This document shows, in pieces, positions 21,471-31,980 of a stretch of 64,000 nucleotides of DNA. Position numbers and translations under genes: made by a program. The DNA comes from Ananas comosus. Taxonomy: Eukaryota > Streptophyta > Magnoliopsida > Poales > Bromeliaceae. The stretch's first letter is position 1. Each line of letters begins with the position of its first letter. The notes beneath the pieces are model-generated. The model did not search any database. It worked only from the letters and a program-made list of their open reading frames with translations, and was not told the origin of the DNA. The stretch spans positions 281,450 to 345,449 of the forward strand of contig NC_033642.1 of NCBI RefSeq assembly GCF_001540865.1. Direction: 5' to 3'.

Positions 21471-21962
21471 GTTAGAGATCGACACCGTTAAACATTCAAA
21501 GGATTTGGATTCAAAGGATTTAAAGCATCAAAATTGACGATTGACACCGTTAATTATGATTTAAAATATTTGAAATATCTAGAGACCAAATTTCATCATT
21601 TTCTATATTTGCTATCAAGTGGCTATTGAAATGAACGGTAAAAAAGTGAATAAAATTGTGAAAATAGTGGTCAAGAATTTTTCAGCTAGGGATGGAAGTT
21701 GTCAAATGTGATCTACATAATGGAAAAAAAATAGCAAAAATTCAACGAATTTACATTATTATATACCGTTAAACAATTAGCAAACTGTTCATATAGGCCG
21801 TTAAAAATTGTCTATTTTCAACTCCTTCGATCATGGGTGAATGGTTTTAGAAAATGACGAAATTCGATTTGTAGATAATTCAAATACTTTAGATTATATT
21901 AAATGGTGTTGATCGTCGATTTGGATGCTCTACCATCGAAAAGGACTTCCTAGTTTTTTTTT
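21471..21962. mobile_element. MITE family B, copy 3
   Basis: Inverted arms carrying ATTGACGATTGACACCGTTA and its mirror (AATGGTGTTGATCGTCGATTTGG). It is flanked on the left by (TA)n and on the right, after an A/T tract, by (CT)n(TA)n. No coding content. Confidence 0.6.
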
Positions 21963-21997
21963 TTTTAAAAAAAAAGTCTAATTCTTTTAAGAGCATT

Positions 21998-22000
<3 letters not shown>

Positions 22001-22046
<46 letters not shown>
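22001..22046. repeat. (CT)n(TA)n microsatellite between two MITEs
   Basis: CT run then TA run separating family B copies 3 and 4. Confidence 0.9.
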
Positions 22047-22049
22047 GAA

Positions 22050-22590
22050 AAATAGAGTAAGATTATTATGCTTTAAACGCATAGAGCCTCCATACTTTCA
22101 CTTTGTTCTCAATGACTGAACATCCGAATTGATGATTGACTCTATTAGACTTGATCTACACAATGCGAGATATTCATAAGTAAAATTTTATAATGTTTCA
22201 ACATCATCTACCTTGTAATTGAGTGGTCTCAAATGAACGGGTGGAAACAAAAATTTCATAAAAATTAATAATAGAAAGTATGAATTTTAGATCAAACGTG
22301 CTAATCTAACTTTGGATAATAAAAGCATATTCTATGAAAATTTCATATAATTTAGATATTTTTATATTGTTAAACCGGCAAGTGCCTTATATCGACTACT
22401 AAAATAATTATTTTTTGAAACTTTTCGATCACTAGGTAAATAATATTGAAAAATCATAAAACTTGTTAAGGTACTTCAGATAGTGTAGCTCAAATCTAAC
22501 GGAATCAATTGTCAATTTGGATATTCTATCATCATAGAATAATAAAATATGGAGGCCTTCGTGCTTCTAAAAGGATAATAACCTCTATCT
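22050..22590. mobile_element. MITE family B, copy 4
   Basis: The left arm has TAAGATTATTATGCTTTAAA and GCCTCCATACTTTC, then CCGAATTGATGATTGACTC. The right arm mirrors these (ATATGGAGGCCTTCGTGC, AGGATAATAACCTC). Confidence 0.6.
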
Positions 22591-22602
22591 CTATATATAA
22601 AT

Positions 22603-22829
22603 TAGACTGGAATAGTTCTAATAGCACTAAGTCATTGATGCTTGTGGATTTTCAATATTTGGATGAAGATTTATAGGATTAGAATATTAGTAGTCCCTCT
22701 ATAGGGCTTAGCGGGTGGTGGTAGAATAATATGATATAAAGGGTGAAATTGATCAAAGGGATAGATCTAACGGTGAAAAACTTAATAGCACTAAGTGCTT
22801 GGTGCTACGAAAAGCACCATAACCGGAGC

Positions 22830-22866
<37 letters not shown>

Positions 22867-23104
22867 GAGAGAGAGAGTCCGGCTGGGATACTATCAATTG
22901 CACGAAGCATTTGGTGCTATCAAGTTTTCTGCCATTAGATTTACTTTTTTTATCATTTTTATCCGTTCGATTATACTATTCAACCAACCACCCACTCAAC
23001 CCTAGAGGGTCCACATCATCCCAACCGCACATCTTTTAATCCAAAGACAGAAAACTTAATAGCACCAAGTCATTGGTGCTATTAATAGTATTCCAGCCCA
23101 GTTC

Positions 23105-23105
<1 letters not shown>
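22603..23105. mobile_element. Pair of family A MITEs in inverted orientation
   Basis: 22605-22830 reads in reverse (TTAGACTGGAATAGTTC onward) and 22878-23105 reads forward (GTCCGGCTGGGATACTATC to AATAGTATTCCAGCCCAG). They meet at (CT)n(TA)n(GA)n at about 22830-22876, which is itself a palindrome. Confidence 0.65.
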
Positions 23106-23146
<41 letters not shown>

Positions 23147-23172
23147 ATATATATATATATATAATGTGTATA

Positions 23173-23218
<46 letters not shown>

Positions 23219-23229
23219 TATACAATATA

Positions 23230-23271
<42 letters not shown>

Positions 23272-23282
23272 TATATATATAG
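23106..23282. repeat. Long TA-rich microsatellite
   Basis: About 175 bp of TA repeats with scattered interruptions (TTTATA, GTGTATATG, CATATACAA), between family A and family B elements. Confidence 0.9.
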
Positions 23283-23936
23283 AGCAGGACTGCTGCTATC
23301 TAAGGAGCACGGAGGCCTCCGTGCTCCTGAGCCGTTTTCGATGATGAAATTTCCGAATCGACGATCGGCTCGTTAGACTTGATCTAGCGTATATAGAGAG
23401 ACTGCTGTACTCTAAGGAGCACGGAGGCTCCGTGCTCCTGAGCCGTTTTCGATGATGAATTTCCGAATCGACGATCGCTCCGTTAGACTTGATCTAGGTA
23501 TATTGAAGTTTCTAGAAAATAATTTTTGCGATTTTTCGATATCATTTACCTAGCATCGAAAGGATTCAAAATCAATATTTTTAACGGTTGAAAATAAAAA
23601 TTCTATAAAAAGTGGTGATATAGTACTAAAATTTTCGATCAAAAATATGATCTTATTGTAGATAGTATAAAGAATTTTGTATCAAAATTTCATCTGACTT
23701 TGAATACTTCTACACCGTTAAATTTGAAAACGGCAGATATCAACATTAAAAATTATGGATTTTGAATCATTTCGATCACTAGGTAAGTGATATCGAAAAT
23801 CGCCCAAAAAATATTTTCTAGAAACTTCTAATGCGCTAGATCAAGTCTAACGGAACCGATCGTCGATTCGAAAATTCCATCATCGAAAACGGCTCAGGAG
23901 CACGGAGGCCTCCGTGCTCCTGAGAGCACAGCAGCC

Positions 23937-23937
<1 letters not shown>
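23283..23937. mobile_element. MITE family B, complete copy with long TIRs
   Basis: The left arm has GGAGCACGGAGGCCTCCGTG, GAGCCGTTTTCGATGATG and CCGAATCGACGATCGGCTC. The right arm from about 23825 mirrors all three, giving roughly 100-bp inverted termini. The left terminus occurs twice in tandem (23290-23392 and 23400-23510) with single-base deletions in the second. The right side leads into (CT)n(TA)n to 24026. Confidence 0.75.

Positions 23938-24026
<89 letters not shown>
23938..24026. repeat. (CT)n(TA)n microsatellite
   Basis: About 27 CT units then about 15 TA units, bordering the family B element. Confidence 0.9.
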
Positions 24027-24028
<2 letters not shown>

Positions 24029-24336
24029 CATTTCTATAAAGAACAAAGAGAAGGTTTGGCAAATTGGAGTATAAATAGCCATAAATTAATAAAGGGCTTT
24101 TTGGAAGTTAGAAAATGGAAACTGAGAAACTTGTGAGTTTCGCAAATTCGACTTCGCCCCCTCACCCTACCACCCTACCGAAGTCTGAATGTTGACCTTC
24201 ATACAATGGAGAGTGGAAGTTTGGATGGTCTCGTGACTTCGGTGCGAAAATAAAGACTGGCTGACGCTAGTGACTTTCTCTTAGTCACTAGATCAACCTC
24301 CGATATTTTTTTTATCTTGCTTCATGGTATATTTAA

Positions 24337-24507
24337 GGCCCAATCAAACATCCGAGCAATATCGTGGGCCATATTTTTATTTAAATAAAAATAATATGAC
24401 CTATTTTTGAAATTAAGGCCCATATAATTTTATAAGCCCATTTTAAAACTACGGCCCATTATCGGCCCACGGCACTCTCCAGAACCTTCGCGCTCTCGAA
24501 GTTCTTC
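24337..24507 (+). promoter_or_regulatory. DnaJ promoter: repeated site II (GGCCCA) motifs and a heat-shock-like element
   Basis: GGCCCA/TGGGCC cores occur at 24337, 24365, 24417, 24453 and 24464, plus AGCCCA at 24435. Such site II motifs are common upstream of plant genes for mitochondrial and ribosomal proteins. AGAACCTTCG (24481-24490) fits the nGAAnnTTCn heat-shock half pair, and TCGAAGTTCTTC follows. All lie within 310 bp of the DnaJ ATG. Confidence 0.5.
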
Positions 24508-24644
24508 GGCCCTCTTTTTGCCCTAATTTTCCATTTTGCGCCATCGTCGTCCCCAACTCCACCTTTGTTGGAAGCGTTGGAACCCTAATGAGCGGAGAAC
24601 AACCCTAGAAACCCTAGTCGCACCCCTACATACACGTACACGCA

Positions 24645-27600
24645 ATGCGTCCCTCCGCCGCACGCCGCGCCCTGTTGCTCGCTCGCAGATCCCTCCAGTC
24701 GAGCCAGTCCCCAATCCACCCCGTAAGTCCCCCTTCAATCGATCCTCTCTTCTTCTGTTCTCTTTTTAATTCGATCGATTGAGCTCAATCCTGCTTTCTT
24801 AATCAGTTGGGAAATGAATCGTCGCGCGTCTTCTCGTCGGGGATTTGCAGCTCCTCTCGCGGATTCGTCGATGGGAATCGCAGCAAAGGTGTGATCTTTG
24901 GGTTTTTCGGATTGGGATTTGATCCTTTCGTTGACCCACCTCGTGTATTTTTTGGTAAAGTTTTGAGCTTTTGGGCTAATCTCCGATAATTGTGCAGTGC
25001 AATGGAGTAATGGGATTGCAAAGGAAGGGTTCTGCTTCTCAAAAAGGTCGTTTCATGGTACGGCTTAGTTTTGGCTTGATGATTTCAAGCTATATGTGCA
25101 ATTATTCGTAGATTAACTGTTCCATTATGTTCAGGAAGTAGGCCATTGTCTGCTAGAGATTACTATGATGTTCTTGGAGTGAACAAAAATGCGAGTCCTG
25201 CGGAGATTAAGAAAGCTTATTACGAGGTATGGGTTTTGAGTACTTGTCGACACTTGAGTCAAAACTTGAGCAAACAATCATGTCTTAACATCTGCCTTCA
25301 GAAACTTGTAAATAGTCTCCTTGTGCAGTTAAGTTTGTGAAGATTGTATTTGAACTTCTCATTCGCCTGCCTTACTTAAAAAGGCAGTTTGATTTTTGAT
25401 TATGATGATTGTGCGAAGAATGCAGTTTGATAAAGTTATTTGATCGTGCATCCTAATGTTAATCAGGACTGGCATATTCTGATTGAAGTTGTTTTACTGC
25501 TTCGTGCATGGATAACAATCGAATTTAGTCTCATTACTAAGAATATATTCTTCCTTTGGCGATACTTTGCCTCCCTTTTCACCATTTCGATAGCCGACGA
25601 GTTTGATGAGGGGTTCACTATGGTTCATGTGAATGGATGTGGCCTGACCATACCGGCTATAGTGCTGTTTATACTTTCATACACCAATGTTTCTTTTTCT
25701 GGTTCAAAAAACAAGTGGATGGCATACAGTTTTTTTTTCCCCTTGTTTCCGGAAATTTGATTGCCCTTTTCCTTTTTGCCCTGTTCCTCGCTTCATGCTC
25801 TTTGCAGCTTGCGAAGAAGCTTCATCCTGATACAAACAAAGGTGACGCTGATGCTGAAAGGAAGTTCCAAGAAGTCCAGCGAGCTTATGAGGTACAGTTA
25901 TCTTTGATCAGGAAACAAAATAACGCCTTTGTGAGTTCTTTAGTTATTTTGCCAGAGAATGAGATGGCTTGATTGCCTTTTTGCAGACATTGAAGGATGA
26001 GCAGAAACGTTCTTTCTATGACCAGGTGCTGTATATGCTTTTACTGTTATTTGCAACCTTATGTTCATTGATCTAGCTGTATGCTTAGTTAGTACTCACT
26101 AGGTTCCTTTTTCTGCATGATAGAATGATGTTTTTTTCCCACAGGAAAGAGCGGCATCATTGAAAGATTTTTTTTTAAAAAAAAATTATTCTCTTTGCAT
26201 ATAAGATTTGATTAGTTAGGATGTAAGTGGAACATTGTCTGTTCTATTTGGCAATAACTAGAGGAATACTTGTTAACAATTTATAACTGAAGATCCTGAA
26301 GCATGTATAAAAGTAATATTCTTAGTAGTTTAATACTTCTAAAACATAAATATTAGCAAACCTGAATCCTTTATATTCTACAATAAAGTATGTTTTTAGT
26401 TAATGGTGCTTAAGTGGAAGATGTGTTTAAAAGAAAAGAATTTTGGTCTTCAAGCACTGGTAGTATTAAATCCCACATTCGCTTTGACTTTGACTTTGAT
26501 ATGAAAGTGTCGAGAGTGTGTTTGTTTTCTAACTAATTTTTTTCAGGAATAGATGTTTTCATTTAACTTTGCTCTTACATTTTGCATCAATCAAAATAAT
26601 CTCTACCACAACCAGTTTCCTTCCTATCTTAAGTACAACCAAATGCATGTGTTCTCTTAGTTTGTGTCTGTGACTCTGAGTGCGCCCATGCAAGCTTGTG
26701 CATTCAATTATGTCTTCAATGGTTTCTGCATTCGACTATGAGTCTTTCGTGATTTTCCCTATCTGCAATACCCACTAAGGTCGTTATAGTTATTTACTGA
26801 GTTTCTCCTTATCAAGTAAAGCTACTATGGTCAAGCTTCCTTCTTAATCTCAAATATTATAGTATTGTTATTGTGACAGGTTGGTGCTGATCAATATGAA
26901 AAAGCTGCTTCAGGAGGTGGAGCAGGCCCAGGCGGACCATTTGAGGGTGGATTTAGCAATCCTTTCGAGGACTTCTTTGGCGGCGGCGGCGGAATGAACG
27001 ATGTAAGGACTTTCTTATCTTTCAATTGTTTTGAACTTTTGATGCTATGTTCAATAAACCCATTATATACACCTAGCAACTGGAATTTTGGTTTGCTGTA
27101 TACTGATTTGTCAGTGTTGTTATATATAAGTGAAAATATATCGTTCTAAATGAATTGAGAGTGTCAAATACTTTTGAAGAGAAATATCTGATTTCCACCA
27201 TCCATTCATCAATCATGTTCAACTTACATATTAAGTTATCTTCTCTTAATTAAGCTAATATGTTGAACTTAGATGTGGTTATATGATCAAAGAGGATGTT
27301 GTCCCTCCTAATGTAAACATTGTTTCATACATTGCCATTTAGAAGAAAAGGGCATCTCCTTTATTACGAAAGTCAGTTATTTTGTTGCTTTCAGCTCATT
27401 TGAGTCTGGATGTAGGCTCATCATACATATAACATTTTTAAAGAATGGAGAGACCAGATATTCGTGGTTTGTGGCCTCAAAACACATTGTATAATTCGTA
27501 CCTTTTTTCTTGTTAGCTGCAATGCTTTTTCAAATTCTTATTTGTTCTAAAAATTCTGGATATAATTTTACAGTTGCAGTACTTTAATCTCTAAATATGT

Positions 27601-27715
27601 TTCTCTAAATTACGTTCTTCTAAGTTCTAACTTCTGACTTTGCTTTCTGTCTTTTGTTATCAAGTTCTTCAAAAACATATTCAGAGACAGAGAATTTGGT
27701 GGACAAGATGTTAAG

Positions 27716-27751
<36 letters not shown>

Positions 27752-30725
27752 GTAGTTTCATACTTTTCTGGCTTAATATAGTATTGGATCAGAATAATCA
27801 TGCTATCAAATTCCTCCTGTAGGTCTCTGTTGAAATATCATTCATGGAAGCAGTTCAAGGGTGCACGAAAACTGTGAACTTTCAGACTTATGTACCCTGC
27901 GAATCTTGTGGTATGATATACTATAACTTGAAAGAAATAAGATGGTTGTCAATGACCTCATTTGGCATTATATTCATTTTTTTTGGAATTTTATTATTTG
28001 CAGGTGGGACTGGTGTACCTCCTGGAACGAAACCTGAAACTTGTAGGGCTTGTAGGGGTGCAGGATCGGTCAGTTAACTCTAAAAATGGTTATCCTTCGA
28101 TTCTTTTCATATCTTGATTATTACGAGACTTTTGTCATTGAATTTTGTTGTTTTCTTTCATAATGCATGCAGATATTCATCCAAACTGGGCCCTTCAGGA
28201 TGCAGAGCACGTGCTCCCAATGTGGGGGTTCAGGGAAAACTGTCAAAGTGGGTTCTCTCTCATATGTCATATTTCTTTAGAAATGTTTCTTAGACTGCAA
28301 TGTGCTGATAATTCTCAGTCATTATATAGTTGACAGATCAATTGTAGTTAAGAATATTTTCCCTCTACTTTTTGTGTTTAAAGAGATACCATAGAATCAT
28401 ATTTCCGGCATGGATTTAAATCCGTCCTTTACCCTTCCGAAAGCCAACTGCTGAGATGCTCTTACCTGATGATCCCCCTAGCTTCCATCTTCATAAACTT
28501 ACTTTTACCATTTCCTTTTTAATGCCTAAGAGATCCTACTTTAGTTACTCAAAGTTAGTGCTGTTATAATCTGAACTCTTATTATGAACTTGCTTATAAA
28601 TTATCTTAATTTTTTAAACCATGAAAGTGGAAATCTCGTAGATGGCTTCATTAATCATTAGGTAATCATATCTTTTATCAACTTATGCGAAGTTATCTTG
28701 TTTTTCCTCCCCTCTCTATAACCTTCTTGTTTAATTTACTATGTTTACTTATCTGTAGCTTGTATGTTCTGTGGGTAGGATTTCTGTAAGTCATGTAGAG
28801 GGCGGAAGGTTGTGCAGGGACTAAAATCTATCAAGCTGGATGTGATGCCTGGTATGTCTCAAGTGTATGAAAGCCACCACGAGCTGTATATGGTGTCGTC
28901 TTATTCACTCTGCTCAGTTTTACTACATGCTGATTGCTGGATATCATTTTCATCTCGACTATCTTTGTTGCTAGCTTATTCAGAAGAGAGATATCATGGT
29001 CTTTTACAATTGTTGGCCTTTATGTCAAATGATAAATATATTAGCGAAGAGATAATTTGAGTTCTATCACTGAGTATCTGAAATCTTGGATGGATAAATT
29101 AAACTGGAATTGCGTAAACTGAACTTATTATTTAACTCCATTCAGTTGGTATAATATGGAGGACAGAATGTGTGACCCCAAAATTTTTAACTTAATGTCA
29201 TTTATGCAGGAATGGATGATAATGATACTTTGAAGATTCCTAGATGTGGTGGAGCAGATCCAGAGGGCAATCAGCCTGGCGATCTTTATGTTACTCTCAA
29301 GGTTCAGCATTGAGTGTGTTAGTTCTTTTTTCTATTTAATGGCAATAGATGAGCTAAAATCTGCGAAATCTTTTATAGGTTCGGGAGGACCCTGTTTTCC
29401 GGAGAGACAAAGCTGATATCCATGTCGATGCTGTCTTGAGTATCACCCAGGTAATTAGATCTCTGCCGCAGTTGGTCAGTTAGCGAATATTTTATCATTG
29501 ATGGATTGTCTTCATGTAATATCCTTTTCTGCTTCTCTTGTTTCAACCAATGTGTTTGGGTTGTAAGCTGCTCAATGTTGTTCTTATATATGGCGACAAG
29601 TCACCTAGCATTATTTTACTCTGGATTATAAGTTCCTTGAAGATACATTTGGTCCGCGTAAATTTCTTTCCATTTAAAACTCGTGTGGATTTATTGAGTG
29701 GGCATAATGTGCAGGCAATTTTGGGAGGAACTGTTCAGGTTCCAACACTTTCAGGGGATGTTGTTCTTAAGGTAACAGATGCTTGTCTGCTTAATAACTT
29801 ATGATCTTCTTGGAGGTGGGTGAAATGGAAGCTTAATGTCTTGATCAATCGCAGGTTAAGCCTGGTACTCAACCTGGTCAAAAGGTTGTTCTTAGGGGGA
29901 AAGGTAATTCTCATATATATATGATTTCTTTTTCTTTAGCTAAGTATATGAATTAAGTTACATTTGAATGCCAAGATAATGTACTACCGTATTTTCTGAT
30001 ATGCTCTACTCTAATATAGTTTCAAATCGGATAGAAAGAAATGTTTGTGAAGTTTGAGAGAATCTTAGGTTTTTCTTGCATCCCTTCAGCTTGTTAAATT
30101 CAAGCATCATAAATCACTCAGCTACAAATGTCATATACAATGGATTGGTTATGCCTAGGACTCTTTATGATTTTCCGTTAAGCATATATATATAAGCATA
30201 AAACCATGATATGTGCGCCTTAATTTTACCTAGTGTTTTGGCAGCCTGATTGCTAGATCAAAATTAACTCTTAAAACTGGTCTGACCTGCCTCGAGCAGG
30301 AATTAAACTCGAGTAAAAATCATTTTTGGCCGGGTTCATTTCATGTTTATCTCAATGTAGTTCGTGCTAAAATTCGATTAAAGCTTGCCTCTTAAAGTTC
30401 TGAAGATTTTCTGCTTCATGTGTAATTGAGCAAGCGGAGCTGATTAGTTGATGGAACCATGCAGGAATAAAGACACGAAACTCTTCGATCTACGGAGACC
30501 AATATGTTCATTTTAATGTCCATATTCCAGTGTAAGTTACTTTCTATACATGTCTTACAGGATCTGAACTTAACAGCTCCAAATTATTATACTTAAATGA
30601 TTTTTGCTGCACTTTTCTTGAGCAGAAATTTGACCCAGCGGCAGCGCATGCTAATCGAAGAGTTCGCAAAAGAGGAGCAAGCAGATTCAGATAAGGGTGC
30701 CACGGCTGCTGGAGCATCAGGATAG
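24645..30725 (+). CDS. Mitochondrial-type DnaJ (HSP40) chaperone, GFA2-like, 18 exons
   Basis: Type I J-protein that would stimulate HSP70 ATPase in mitochondria. Exons: 24645-24722, 24807-24888, 24998-25057, 25135-25226, 25808-25891, 25987-26025, 26880-27002, 27665-27715, 27823-27910, 28004-28068, 28173-28247, 28779-28851, 29210-29301, 29379-29450, 29715-29771, 29855-29903, 30465-30531, 30626-30725. All introns are GT-AG and the total is 449 codons (448 residues). Residues 1-25 are Arg/Ser/Ala-rich, a mitochondrial presequence (MRPSAARRALLLARR). The J domain spans about 79-145 with HPD at 110-112. A Gly/Phe region occupies exon 7. Four zinc-finger repeats follow: CESCGGTG (229), CRACRGAG (246), CSQCGGSG (268) and CKSCRGRK (282; last Gly replaced by Lys). 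The C-terminal substrate-binding region has GDLYVTLKV and GGTVQVPTLSGDV. Length and layout match Arabidopsis GFA2. Part of exon 2 was copied to 2236-2308. Confidence 0.93.
27716..27750. repeat. (TC)n microsatellite at a splice donor
   Basis: The intron after DnaJ exon 8 begins GTTCTCTCTCTC, so the repeat starts within the donor site. Confidence 0.85.
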
Positions 30726-31980
30726 TTAATCATACGAGAGCTACACAACTTAAAAGGAGCATAAGAAGCGAGAATTCCGCATTCAACAAATCCATATTAT
30801 TTCAAGTATAAACCTTAGAATAGATGATGGAGAAATTTTTTTTTTCAAGAAAGATAGGGCTTGTTTGAGTTCAAGTTTTGTATTCTAGTCACCCAATAAC
30901 CACATATAAGACGCGGACGAAAGCTTTTGCGAGAACGATTATTTATATATATATATATATGTATGAGGGTTCCTAATGGAGTAGGAATTTGTACATATAT
31001 CCCAATATTTAGCCTCATTGTATTGATTGAAGGATGCAGATTAAGGGGATAGCAAAAAATGGCCTGCCTTGTTAAGTGTTTAATCATTTCTTCTGCAGTT
31101 TTGCATGGATATTTTGGAGGGTGATGCTGTTGTAGTTTATTTATTTATTTATTTTAAATATCATGAGATCTATTACATTGGCCGAGAGTTTAATGTGGCT
31201 TATTCAAGAGAAAAACAAATTTGTTTTGTGATTTTGAGCTCAGTTGCTGCCAATGGTTCTATGAGAATTACTAGAAACAAAATTAAACTGCATAAAAATT
31301 GCAACAATTCATTCCTTTGTGGCCTTTTGTTTCTTCTGTGAAGAACACAACTCTTTTTTTAAAGACATTTGCTGTTAGAAGGAAACTTACAACTCAAAAA
31401 CAAAAATGATCTCAGCTTTGAATGCCGACCCAAAAATTCATCTGAAAATTCATCAAAAATTCATCAAAAATTCTTCAGTTCAGAAGCATTCAAAAGGGGG
31501 GACAAATCCAATAGTTCAACACATTTAAACATAGTCCAATGATGTAGTACGTATAGGGAGCAAAATAGCCTACGCTTATTAATTTCGAACCCAAAAAAAC
31601 ACCTACAAATTTACATAGTGAAATTCCCAGATTACAATGTAGTCATGAAACCAGAATTAATTCTGCAGCAGATGGAGAGTACAAAACGACTTAAAAGAAG
31701 GCAAAACTTTGAAGAAACTGTTGTAGACACCTACGCGAAAATGGAACAACAAAACTTGCTTTTTGGTATTTTTGACCTCATCTAGTTCGAGTTTGGAGAG
31801 AGAGAGATAACTTGATCAGATGGAAACTGCAGCTGTATGCAAACAGGTTTCTTCTCTTTATGGGCTAATCGGCCAAAGAGCGAATGTTATGAACCCCCAC
31901 CCCAATGGCCAAAAGAATTTTGGAAAGAACTTTTTCATGTACGAAAAAGAGCAAAGAAAAGAAAAACGGAGGGGTGAGAT
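30726..31980. other. Intergenic region between two convergent genes
   Basis: Holds the 3' untranslated regions of the DnaJ gene (plus) and the EDR2-like gene (minus), and a short TA run at about 30943. No further gene seen; the small ORFs here lack recognisable features. Confidence 0.5.
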
